DNA of 10,069 nt from Actinobacteria bacterium 13_1_20CM_4_69_9 (lineage in GTDB: Bacteria > Actinomycetota > Thermoleophilia > Gaiellales > Gaiellaceae). The notes beneath the pieces are model-generated. The model worked only from the letters and a program-made list of their open reading frames with translations. It did not search any database and was not told where the DNA came from. The position numbers and the translations under genes were made by a program. The DNA lies in assembly GCA_001920085.1 (NCBI GenBank), contig MNJC01000040.1:1-10069 (forward strand). Reading direction: 5' to 3'. Shown here in pieces: positions 1 through 6,093 of this stretch (position 1 is its first letter; each line of letters opens with the position of its first letter).

Positions 1-291
1 TCCGGCGGGGAGAACATCCACCCACTCGAGGTGGAAGACGTGCTTGCGCGTCATCCCGGCGTAGCGGAGGTCGCAGTGATCGGAGCGCCGGACGATCGCC
101 TCGGCCACCGGGTGGTCGCCGTCGTCGTCGGCACCGCGACCGAGCAGGAGCTCGACGCGCACTGCCTGACGGCGGACAGCCTCGCCCGCTTCAAGCGGCC
201 GCGCGAGTATCGCTTCGTGGCCTCCCTGCCGAGGAGCCCGTCGGGGAAGATTCTCCGGCGTGTCCTGCGCGAGGAGGGTGTGACGGCATGA
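1..291 (+). CDS. Acyl-CoA synthetase (AMP-forming), C-terminal end, partial
   Basis: The frame is open from base 1 and ends at TGA 289-291, leaving the last 96 residues of an ANL-superfamily acyl/aryl-CoA ligase. It opens with SGGENIHPLEVE, the A8 hinge region joining the large N-terminal and small C-terminal domains, followed by the typical C-terminal subdomain (HPGVAEVAVIGAPDDRLG). Near the end PSGKILRR carries Lys83 of the fragment, the A10 lysine that supports adenylation. The family activates a carboxylate with ATP and then loads it onto CoA in the cytoplasm. The AMP-binding domain and the substrate pocket lie outside the window, so chain length or aromatic preference cannot be judged. 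Its stop overlaps the start of the enoyl-CoA hydratase gene (ATGA), so the two are probably co-transcribed and translationally coupled in a fatty- or aromatic-acid pathway. Confidence 0.93.
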   Translation, partial: SGGENIHPLEVEDVLARHPGVAEVAVIGAPDDRLGHRVVAVVVGTATEQELDAHCLTADSLARFKRPREYRFVASLPRSPSGKILRRVLREEGVTA

Positions 292-1061
292 CGGAGCTGG
301 ACGGCCTGCGGCTCGACCGCGACGGCGACGTGGCGACAATCACGCTCGACGTCGCCGAGAAGCTGAACCGGGTCTCGATGGCGGCACGCGACCAGCTCGC
401 GACGCTGTTCGCAGAGCTCGGACGCGACGAGAGCGTGCGCGCGATCGTGCTGACGGGCGCGGGTGAGAAGGCGTTCACCGCCGGCGGCGACATCGCGGGC
501 TTCCTCGAGCGGGAGCCGGAGGAGCTCTCCCGCCTGGCCTGGAACGTGGCCGCTCCCGAGCGGTGCCCAAAGCCCGTGATCGCAAAGCTCCGCGGCTACG
601 CGTTCGGCGTGGGGCTCGAGCTCGCGCTCGCCTGCGACTTCCGCATCGCCTCCGACGACGTCGAGCTGGGTTTGCCCGAGGTGAAGATCGGGATGATCCC
701 CGGCAGCGGAGGAACGCAGAGGCTCGCTCGCATGGTCGGGCTCGGCCGCGCGAAGGACATGGTCATGCGCGGACGGCGGATCGACGCGGAGGAGGCCCGC
801 GCGATCGGGCTGGTCACAGAGGTTGTCGCTCCGGCCGAGCTCGACGCGGCCGTGACGCGCCTCGTCGACGAGCTACGTGCGTTGTCCCCGCTCGCGCTCG
901 GACTCGCGAAGCGCGTGCTCAACCACGCGTCCGACGGCCCGCTCGCACTCGGCCTCGAGGTCGAAGGGCTCGCCTACGGCTTGCTCCGTTCGACCGAGGA
1001 CTTCCGCGAGGGTGTGGAGGCGTTCGGGGAGAAGCGCCCGCCGAACTTCCAAGGCCGCTAG
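288..1061 (+). CDS. Enoyl-CoA hydratase/isomerase (crotonase family)
   Basis: A complete 257-residue protein of usual crotonase length. It would hydrate a trans-2-enoyl-CoA to a 3-hydroxyacyl-CoA, although crotonase-fold enzymes also include isomerases and lyases. The first oxyanion-hole segment is KAFTAGGDI (about residues 61-69). The second is GYAFGVGLELAL (about 103-114), where a Val sits at a position that is usually Gly; the contact is a backbone NH, so this need not abolish activity. Both acids of the hydratase pair appear present: Glu111 in GLELAL and Glu131 in LPEVKIG, which favours a true hydratase. PGSGGTQRLAR (138-148) is also typical. The ATG at 288 overlaps the ligase stop as ATGA, supporting this start. 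Its TAG stop interlocks with the TAG of the convergent amidase remnant in a CTAG sequence. Substrate is not predictable. Confidence 0.93.
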   Translation: MTELDGLRLDRDGDVATITLDVAEKLNRVSMAARDQLATLFAELGRDESVRAIVLTGAGEKAFTAGGDIAGFLEREPEELSRLAWNVAAPERCPKPVIAKLRGYAFGVGLELALACDFRIASDDVELGLPEVKIGMIPGSGGTQRLARMVGLGRAKDMVMRGRRIDAEEARAIGLVTEVVAPAELDAAVTRLVDELRALSPLALGLAKRVLNHASDGPLALGLEVEGLAYGLLRSTEDFREGVEAFGEKRPPNFQGR

Positions 1062-2051
1062 CCGCGCTCCCAAGCGAGGCCGGCGGCGAGAACGGTCTCG
1101 TCGGCCGGAGCAATCAGCTGCAGGTCGCCGATCGCGAGTCCCGCCCAGCCGAGCAGGTTGATCGGGCGCGTGAACGCGGTCAGCGGGATCCTGACTTCGA
1201 GCTCGTCGCAATCCTCGGGCGGCAGTTCGATCCCGACGGTCGGCGCGACGAAGACGTCGACCTCGGGCTCGTAACGGCGCCACGCGTCGATCGCCTTGTA
1301 TCCGGCCGCGACGTCGTCGGATCCGACGGACTCGGCGAGCTCGAGCTTGCGCCTGACGTTGTCGCCGTACTCGTCGGCACGGGCCGGGAACGTCGCCCGG
1401 TGCGCCTGCGTCGCTTCGTGGAAGAAGACGGGCCACGTGTTCGCTTGCGGCTCGGGAATCTCGGCGCGGACGCAACGCGCACCGAGCGCTTCGAGCCGCT
1501 CGACGTACTGCTCGGCGGCGAGGTTCTCGCCCGGTCATCGGGCCGACCGTGTCGAGGGTCGGCGCGAGCGGAAAGACGCCCGCCGTCGAGATGCCGCCCC
1601 AGCGAGGCTTCAGTCCGACCGTTCCGCAGCAGGCCGACGGCAGTCGAATCGAGCAACCCGTGTCCGTGCCGAGCCCGAGGTCGCAGAGACCTGCCGCGAG
1701 CGCCGCTGCGTTGCCGCCGCTCGAGCCTCCGGTTGTCCGGCCCGGATGCAGAGGGGTCCTGACGGTGCCGTACCACGGGGTCTGACTCGTCACACCCCAC
1801 GCGAACTCGTGCAGATTCGCCTTGCCGACGATTACTGCGCCTGCGTCGACGAGCCGCTCGACGCTCGGCGCCGTCCGCTCGGGAACGTGATTCGCGTAGA
1901 GCTTCGAGCCGTACGTCGTGCGCACCCCGGCCGTGTCGAACAGGTCCTTGACGAGGAGGGTCTTGCCCGAGAGCGGCCCGGGCTTCGCCTCCGCCGAGCC
2001 GTCGAGCCAGGTTATGACGGCGTTGTGCGGGTCAGGCGCCGACGACGGCAA
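1058..2051 (-). pseudogene. Amidase-signature family enzyme, frameshifted with internal deletion
   Basis: From TTG 2051 the frame reads 173 residues of a good amidase-signature enzyme: Lys35 in LLVKD, cis-Ser110 in TTGGSSGGN and nucleophile Ser134 in GTDTGCSIRLP, spaced 75 and 24 residues apart as in the family (the usual GG before the nucleophile is GC). After DTVGPMT, near base 1532, homology jumps to the -1/+2 frame (from about 1531), which reads GENLAAEQYVERLEALGAR and continues as amidase C-terminus (FVAPTVGIELPP, FTRPINLLGWAGLAIGDLQ) to TAG 1058-1060. The joined product would be about 330 residues, against about 390-470 for relatives. The segment normally following GPM(T/A)RTVEDAA is absent, so roughly 50-70 codons are lost as well as frame. 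The TTG start has GAGG (2061-2064) nine bases upstream and overlaps the end of the Rid gene by 20 bases. Either a recent pseudogene or an assembly fault; original activity would be amide hydrolysis of unknown substrate. Confidence 0.85.
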
Positions 2052-2424
2052 TTGCTTCGACCTCGATCTTCGCGCCCGGGATCGCCAGCCTGCTCACCTC
2101 GACGAGCGTGCTCGCAGGACGTGCGTCCCCGAACACTTCTTGACGCACGGGGTTGATCTTTGCCCGGTCGTCGACGTCGGTCAGGAAGATCGTCACCTTC
2201 GCGACGTCGGCGAACGACGAGCCGGCAGCCGCCAACACGGCACCGACGTTCGCGAACGTCTGCCGTGCCTGCTCGACGACGTCGTCCCGGCCGACGAGCG
2301 CGCCGCCCACGTCGAGCGGCACGCAGCCCGAGACGAACAGCAGGTCGCCGACACGGACCGCATCCGTGTAGTGGGAGATCGGCTCGGGCATACCCGGCAC
2401 CCTGATCTCCTCACGCGCGGCCAC
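2032..2424 (-). CDS. Rid/YjgF/YER057c/UK114 family protein lacking the canonical Arg
   Basis: A 130-residue single-domain Rid protein if started at GTG 2424. Family landmarks are ISHYTDAVRVGDLLFVSG near the N-terminus, the central FANVGAVLAAAGSSFADVAK helix region, VTIFLTDVDD, and the end AKIEVEAIAV. RidA-type members hydrolyse reactive enamines/imines, or ring-opened intermediates in catabolic operons, as cytoplasmic trimers. The active-site Arg of RidA (Arg105 in PARSCVEV) is replaced: this protein reads PASTLVEV with Ser105 there, so it fits the Rid subgroups that lack the Arg and have unproven deaminase activity. GTG 2424 keeps the first strand (EEIRVPG); GTG 2400 is an alternative with a better ribosome-binding site (GAGGAG at 2407-2412, six-base spacing) and gives 122 residues. 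It overlaps the amidase gene downstream, so the two are probably co-expressed. Confidence 0.88.
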   Translation of the reverse strand: MAAREEIRVPGMPEPISHYTDAVRVGDLLFVSGCVPLDVGGALVGRDDVVEQARQTFANVGAVLAAAGSSFADVAKVTIFLTDVDDRAKINPVRQEVFGDARPASTLVEVSRLAIPGAKIEVEAIAVVGA

Positions 2425-2445
2425 GCTGCCGAGGATAATCAGCCA

Positions 2446-2799
2446 GTGGTGAAGCCGCAGTTCGTGCACTTCGACGAGGTCCGCGCGTTCGAGCTCGCAG
2501 CAGGCGTCAGCGGGCGGCCCCTGTTCGGCGAGGGCGCGATGCTGAACCTGATCGAGTTCGAGCCGGGCGCGACGGTGGCCTTGCACAGCCACGAGCACGA
2601 ACAACTCGGAATCATCCTGCGCGGAATGCAGGCGCTGGTCGTCGACGGCGTCCCGCACGAGCTGGGGCCGCTCGAGGGGTACGTCCTACCGGGCGGAGTG
2701 GAGCATTCGGCCTACTGCGGCCCCGAGGGCGCCCTCGTACTGGACGTCTTCCGTCCCGTGCGCGAGGACTATCGCGAGCGCTGGCAGTCGCTCACGTGA
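2446..2799 (+). CDS. Small single-domain cupin protein
   Basis: About 117 residues, starting at GTG 2446 (or GTG 2449) with GAGG at 2431-2434 some 11 bases upstream. It is a one-domain cupin. Motif 1 is GATVALHSHEHEQLGIILRG (residues 41-60), with His47 and His49 and a Gln/Glu nearby as likely metal ligands. Motif 2 is GYVLPGGVEHSAY (78-90), with His87. The fold covers metal-dependent dioxygenases, isomerases, lyases and sensors, so the reaction cannot be named; proteins with HSHxHEQ motifs are often annotated only as cupin. It lies divergent from the Rid gene across about 21 bp, so promoters must overlap the opposite coding regions or be shared. Its end overlaps the convergent thioesterase gene by 8 bases. 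A longer upstream extension of this frame runs antisense through the Rid gene and is unlikely to be coding. Confidence 0.85.
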   Translation: MVKPQFVHFDEVRAFELAAGVSGRPLFGEGAMLNLIEFEPGATVALHSHEHEQLGIILRGMQALVVDGVPHELGPLEGYVLPGGVEHSAYCGPEGALVLDVFRPVREDYRERWQSLT

Positions 2800-3166
2800 G
2801 AGCGGCGCGAACGCCCTCGGGCAGCGGCGAGGCACGGCCCGGCTCGTCGACGTGCACGACGGTGTGCCTGCCCTGCACGTAGACGTCGCCGGCCTTGGCG
2901 ATGTCCCACGCATACGTGATCGACGTTCCGCCGACATGCTCGACCCGCAGACGCACCTCAACTTCGTCCTCGAAGACCAGCACGTTCAAGTAGTCGGCCT
3001 CGACGTGCCGCCGCGGATAGCTTCCCCAGCCTTCGAGCAGGCCGAGGCGGCGCATCAGCGCAGTCTCCGCCGCCTCGACCCAGCGGAACACGGCGGTGAA
3101 GTGGATGCGCCCGCCCGCGTCCGTGTCGACCCAGGCAACCCGCCTGCGTTCGGTCTGCTCGATCAG
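2792..3166 (-). CDS. Hotdog-fold acyl-CoA thioesterase (4HBT family), CTG start
   Basis: A 124-residue 4-hydroxybenzoyl-CoA thioesterase-like protein. RRRVAWVDTDAGGRIHFTAVFRWVEAAE is the family's N-terminal strand and helix, with Asp16 (DTDAGG) at the usual catalytic acid position; VEADYLNVLVFEDEVEVRL and AGDVYVQGRHTVVHVD form the later sheet. It would hydrolyse an acyl- or aryl-CoA in the cytoplasm. No ATG, GTG or TTG lies in frame between the end of the dehydrogenase gene and the catalytic segment. The nearest options are a codon far upstream (3352, which would add 62 antisense-like residues) or an internal GTG that removes the active-site Asp. CTG at 3164-3166 overlaps the dehydrogenase stop as CTGA, mimicking the common ATGA coupling, so a CTG start is proposed. 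It is the last gene of the four-gene minus-strand operon. Confidence 0.85.
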   Translation of the reverse strand: MIEQTERRRVAWVDTDAGGRIHFTAVFRWVEAAETALMRRLGLLEGWGSYPRRHVEADYLNVLVFEDEVEVRLRVEHVGGTSITYAWDIAKAGDVYVQGRHTVVHVDEPGRASPLPEGVRAALT

Positions 3167-4257
3167 GGCTGAACCACCACGCGTCCCGCCGAGCCGGCGA
3201 GACTCGCCTCGATCGCGTCGTTCACGTCGTCGAGCCCGAACGTCGGGCCGAGCAGCGGGCGCAGTTGCAACCTTTCTGCACGCACGTGCTCGAGGAGGAT
3301 CGGCAGCGCGACGGCCGGGTCCTCGGACCCGTACATCGTCCCGGTCAGCCATTTCTCCCGGCGATTGAACTCCCCCGGGTCGAGATCGAACCTCGCTCCG
3401 GCGGCGGGCAGCCCGACCACGACGCAGGTGCCGCCGCTGCGTGTCCAGCGCAGCGCGAGCTCGGTGGTCTCCGGATTGCCGACTGCGTCGAAGCCGTAGT
3501 CGACCCCCTCCGGCAGGAGCCGCCGCATCGTCTGCTTCAGCTCATCCGGCGCAACCGCCGCCGTCGCGCCGAGCTCGAGCGCTTGCTCGCGCCGGCCCGC
3601 GACGGGGTCGACCGACACGACCGTTTTCGCACCGGCGAGCTTCGTCCCCTGCAGCACGAACTGCCCCACTCCTCCCGCGCCGACGATCACCGCGGACGCA
3701 CCTGCCTCGAGATGCGCCGCGAACAGCACCGCCCCCACTCCGGTGAGCGCGGCGCAGCCGAGCAGGGCCGCCTCCTCGAGTGGAACGTCGTCCCCCAGAG
3801 GGAGCGCAACGCGCTCGGCGACGACGAGCCGTTCGACGAGGGCGCCGGTCGCCGTCCCGCGGTGCACGGTCTCCCCGTTCTGCGACATCCCTGTTCGCCC
3901 GTCGACGAGAGTCCCAGCGGCAATCGCGCGGTGCAGCGGAACGCAGGCCGCAGGCCGGCCGCGCGCGCAGTCGGCACATTTGCCGCACGAGGGTGCCCAC
4001 GACAGGACGACTCGGTCGCCGGGCCGAAGAGACGAAACGCTGTTGCCGATCGCCTCGACGGTGCCCGCACCTTCGTGGCCCAGCACCATCGGCGTCGGCC
4101 GTTGCCACTCTCCTCTGATGCTGTGCAGGTCGGTCCCGCAGACGCCGACGGCGCCCATGCGAACGACGACTTCGTCGTCGCGCGGCTCCTCGAGCTCGAT
4201 CTCGCACACCTCGAGCGGCCGCCCAGCACCGTGAAAGACGGCGGCGCGAGTCTTCAC
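3163..4257 (-). CDS. Zinc-dependent alcohol dehydrogenase (MDR superfamily)
   Basis: A 364-residue medium-chain dehydrogenase/reductase of normal length. Catalytic zinc ligands are Cys40 (VCGTDLHS), His61/Glu62 (GHEGAG) and probably Cys168 (LLGCAALTG). The structural zinc loop is complete, with Cys91, Cys94, Cys97 and Cys105 (CGKCADCARGRPAAC). The Rossmann motif is GAGGVG (193-198), and Asp217 in VVSVDPV at the end of the next strand favours NAD over NADP. It would interconvert an alcohol and an aldehyde or ketone; the substrate is unknown. The general layout resembles class III/thiol-adduct-type enzymes, but I cannot assign glutathione or mycothiol dependence. The start is GTG 4257, ten bases after the upstream gene, with no obvious Shine-Dalgarno sequence, so translation may depend on coupling. 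The 3' end overlaps the thioesterase by four bases. Confidence 0.93.
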   Translation of the reverse strand: MKTRAAVFHGAGRPLEVCEIELEEPRDDEVVVRMGAVGVCGTDLHSIRGEWQRPTPMVLGHEGAGTVEAIGNSVSSLRPGDRVVLSWAPSCGKCADCARGRPAACVPLHRAIAAGTLVDGRTGMSQNGETVHRGTATGALVERLVVAERVALPLGDDVPLEEAALLGCAALTGVGAVLFAAHLEAGASAVIVGAGGVGQFVLQGTKLAGAKTVVSVDPVAGRREQALELGATAAVAPDELKQTMRRLLPEGVDYGFDAVGNPETTELALRWTRSGGTCVVVGLPAAGARFDLDPGEFNRREKWLTGTMYGSEDPAVALPILLEHVRAERLQLRPLLGPTFGLDDVNDAIEASLAGSAGRVVVQP

Positions 4258-4267
4258 TTCGCGGGGG

Positions 4268-4903
4268 CTACGCGGGCGCTGCCGCGCCGATCGCCTCGAG
4301 CACGGCGGCGCAGGTCGTGACCGTCGAGACGTTCTGCAGGGCGAAGTTGATCGACGCGTTGTGCCACTCCGCGCTCATCGTCGAGCAACCGTCTTCGGGG
4401 ACGATCACGAAGAAGCCCTTGTCGGCACCAGTTCGGGCCGTGTGCTCGACAGACATGTTGGTCCAGGCGCCCGTGACGACCACCGTGTCACGCCCAAGGC
4501 CCGCCAGGAGCAGCTCGAGGTTCGTTCCCTGCCAGCCGTTCATGCGCATCTTCTCGACGACGAAGTCCCCTTCCTGCGGTTCCAACCCGTCGACCGGCGC
4601 GGCGCCCCAGGTTCCCCGCACAAGCGCATTCGCTTCCTTGACGCCCTGGAAGAGCGGCGCGTTGAGCTTGAGCCCCGGCGCACCCTCCTCGACGATGTAG
4701 TGCACGTGGATCACAGGGATACCTGCTGCGCGGCACGCTTCCGCGAGCTGCTTCACATTCTCGACGACGTTCTGCTCCTTGGCGTGCTGTGGGGCCCCCG
4801 AATCCGCGAACGCGCCGCCGTCGGCCATCACGTCGTTCTGCAGGTCCTGGATGATCAGGGCTGCACGCCCCGGGTCGACGTCGATGCGTTCGGCCTCGCC
4901 CAC
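4268..4903 (-). CDS. Isochorismatase-fold hydrolase with Ser replacing the nucleophilic Cys
   Basis: A 211-residue protein of the isochorismatase/cysteine hydrolase superfamily (nicotinamidase, N-carbamoylsarcosine amidase, RutB relatives). Asp20 in LIIQDLQNDV and Lys118 in VVEKMRMNGWQGT match two members of the usual Asp-Lys-Cys triad. The third should be Cys in a T-x-x-C-V-x-x-T-A-R motif; here the sequence reads GAWTNMSVEHTARTG, placing Ser151 there. The rest of the fold (FVIVPEDGCSTMSAEWHNASINFAL) is intact, so the protein is probably functional, either using Ser, using another chemistry as in true isochorismatases, or as a non-hydrolytic member. GTG 4903 is preceded by GGAGGAG (4907-4913), a strong ribosome-binding site that also lies right after the SMP-30 stop. 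Second gene of the operon. Amide or carbamoyl hydrolysis is possible but not proven. Confidence 0.9.
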   Translation of the reverse strand: MGEAERIDVDPGRAALIIQDLQNDVMADGGAFADSGAPQHAKEQNVVENVKQLAEACRAAGIPVIHVHYIVEEGAPGLKLNAPLFQGVKEANALVRGTWGAAPVDGLEPQEGDFVVEKMRMNGWQGTNLELLLAGLGRDTVVVTGAWTNMSVEHTARTGADKGFFVIVPEDGCSTMSAEWHNASINFALQNVSTVTTCAAVLEAIGAAAPA

Positions 4904-4913
4904 CGTCTCCTCC

Positions 4914-5828
4914 TTAGGTCATGTAGCTGAGTCGATTGCCCGACACCTTCAGCGAGATGCGATAGAGCGACGTCGTGCTCGGCATGTACAGGTCGCTCCA
5001 GTCGTCGCCACCCCAGTTCAGGTTGCCGACGTTCTCCGGAACCTCGATCACGCCGAGCAACTCCGCCTTGGGGCTGATCACCCAGACGCCGCCCGGCCCG
5101 GTGACGTAGACGTTGCCCCGCTCGTCGACCTTCATCCCGTCGGGAATGCCTTCCTCGATCACGCCAGAGCCGATGTTGTCGAAGAACATCCGCCCGTTTC
5201 CGATCGTCCCGTCCGGCTGGCGGTCGAACACGCGGATGTGCGCGCGAGGCGTGTCGTTGATGTAGAGCAGCGACTCGTCGGGTGAGAAGCAAAGTCCGTT
5301 CGGCTGCTCGAAGTCGTCGACGAGGAGCTGTGGATCGCCGCCACCGGGCGCGATCCGGTAGACGCCCTGGAAGCCGAGCTCGCGTTCGCGCTCGATGCCG
5401 AAGACCGGCATACGGCCGTACCAGGGATCGCTGAAGTAGATCGACCCGTCGTCGGCGACGATCACGTCGTTCGGGCTGTTCAGCTCCTTGCCCTCGTAGT
5501 GCGAGGCGAGCGTCTTCCGGTTTGTGCCCACTCCGTCCGGGTCCATCCGCACCAGCGAGCTCGTGACGTGCTCGCAGACGAGCAGGCGGCCGTGCGCGTC
5601 GTAGGTCATCCCGTTGCCCTTGTTGCTCGGGTTCGCGACCTCGGTGACACCGTCCGCCTCGCTCCAGCGCCGCCGGATGTCAGCCGGCATGTCGCTGAAG
5701 AGCAGGTAGCCCTCCGACTTGTTCCAGAGCGGCCCTTCGGTGAACGTAAAGCCCGTCGCGAGCTTCTCGACCTGCGCCTGCGAGTCGACGAGCTCGTGGA
5801 GCTTCTCCGACTTGACGTCAACGGCCAT
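4914..5828 (-). CDS. SMP-30/gluconolactonase/LRE-like hydrolase
   Basis: A 304-residue six-bladed beta-propeller of the SMP-30/gluconolactonase family, metal-dependent enzymes that open sugar or aromatic lactones. Expected metal ligands are visible with family spacing: Glu31 in TEGPLW, Asn177 in EQPNGLCFSPD and Asp230 in GIPDGMKVD, with Asn120 in NSPNDV at the substrate site. Strand repeats such as GLCFSPDESLLYINDT and MKVDERGNVYVTGPGGVWV are typical. No signal peptide is seen, so it is probably cytoplasmic. ATG 5828 has AAAGGAG at 5834-5840, five bases upstream, which fixes the start. It is the first gene of a four-gene operon and lies downstream of a structured spacer. It would act in a lactone-forming catabolic route together with the dehydrogenase two genes on, but the substrate is unknown. 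Confidence 0.93.
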   Translation of the reverse strand: MAVDVKSEKLHELVDSQAQVEKLATGFTFTEGPLWNKSEGYLLFSDMPADIRRRWSEADGVTEVANPSNKGNGMTYDAHGRLLVCEHVTSSLVRMDPDGVGTNRKTLASHYEGKELNSPNDVIVADDGSIYFSDPWYGRMPVFGIERERELGFQGVYRIAPGGGDPQLLVDDFEQPNGLCFSPDESLLYINDTPRAHIRVFDRQPDGTIGNGRMFFDNIGSGVIEEGIPDGMKVDERGNVYVTGPGGVWVISPKAELLGVIEVPENVGNLNWGGDDWSDLYMPSTTSLYRISLKVSGNRLSYMT

Positions 5829-5873
5829 CTCGGCTCCTTTGTGCGCTGTGGAAGCCCGCCGAACCTAACAGCT

Positions 5874-5900
5874 CCGCGCGAAAGCTGCGCTTTTGCGCGG
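5874..5900. repeat. Inverted repeat, 12-bp stem with 3-base loop
   Basis: CCGCGCGAAAGC and GCTTTTGCGCGG flank the loop TGC. Eleven of twelve positions pair exactly and the twelfth is a G-T wobble. It sits 46 bases upstream of the SMP-30 start and would form a stable hairpin in the leader RNA. No T-run follows on either strand, so it is not a standard terminator. Confidence 0.7.
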
Positions 5901-5927
5901 ATTGAGGCACGGCGCTTCGCGCGAGAC

Positions 5928-5950
5928 GTGCGCGGGCAAGGCCCGCGCAC
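5928..5950. repeat. Perfect 10-bp inverted repeat with 3-base loop
   Basis: GTGCGCGGGC and GCCCGCGCAC separated by AAG form a perfect GC-rich hairpin. On the minus strand it lies between the xdhC end and the SMP-30 start and could terminate or attenuate transcription from the cox-type operon, or be part of a dispersed repeat. There is no T tract downstream in the minus direction, which weakens an intrinsic-terminator call. Confidence 0.7.
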
Positions 5951-5984
5951 TCTTCTCGTGTTGACGCTGGCCGGTTGTTCTCTT

Positions 5985-5998
5985 CCGTGCGGGCACGG
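5985..5998. repeat. Short inverted repeat in spacer
   Basis: CCGTGC and GCACGG with a two-base centre; in RNA about five pairs would form around a four-base loop. It is the third hairpin in the same spacer and is meaningful mainly as part of that cluster. Confidence 0.45.
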
Positions 5999-6093
5999 GC
6001 GCTTCGCGGCCGCGTCCGCATCAGTTCGCCTTCGGTCAGTACGGCTACGCTCGCACTAACCTCTTGCTTTTTGGAGATTTGCTAGGCGACCGT

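Larger units (their letters stand above)
5829..6093. other. Structured intergenic spacer, possible REP-like dispersed element
   Basis: Between the xdhC stop and the SMP-30 start are 265 bases with no convincing gene. A small minus-strand open frame (5818-6021) runs into the SMP-30 start and has no family features. The spacer holds at least three inverted repeats (listed separately), two short GCGCTTCGCG-type repeats (about 5912-5921 and 5999-6008) and an A/T-richer patch at 6061-6083. CTAAC occurs at 5865-5869 and 6056-6060 in the same orientation, about 186 bases apart, roughly bracketing the structured part. This resembles a short non-autonomous or REP-like repeat. The promoter of the SMP-30 operon must also lie here or in the upstream gene; I see no clear -35/-10 pair. 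Confidence 0.5.

Noticed and set aside
873..1530. Continuation of the amidase first frame past the break
   Set aside because: After PMTG the frame becomes Arg-rich, loses all amidase similarity and runs into the crotonase gene, while the other frame carries clear amidase C-terminal sequence.
563..1762. A 399-codon open frame on the plus strand
   Set aside because: It overlaps the crotonase gene in another frame and runs antisense to the amidase remnant. Its composition is Arg-rich and no domain is visible.
5928..5950. Intrinsic terminator for the cox-type operon
   Set aside because: The stem is good but no T-run follows in the minus-strand direction, so only an inverted repeat is reported.
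5961..5989. TTGACG at 5961-5966 as a plus-strand promoter -35
   Set aside because: No acceptable -10 lies 16-18 bases downstream and no plus-strand gene follows.
5818..6021. Small minus-strand open frame (67 codons) in the hairpin spacer
   Set aside because: It overlaps inverted repeats and the SMP-30 start and resembles no protein family, so it is better explained as part of the structured spacer.
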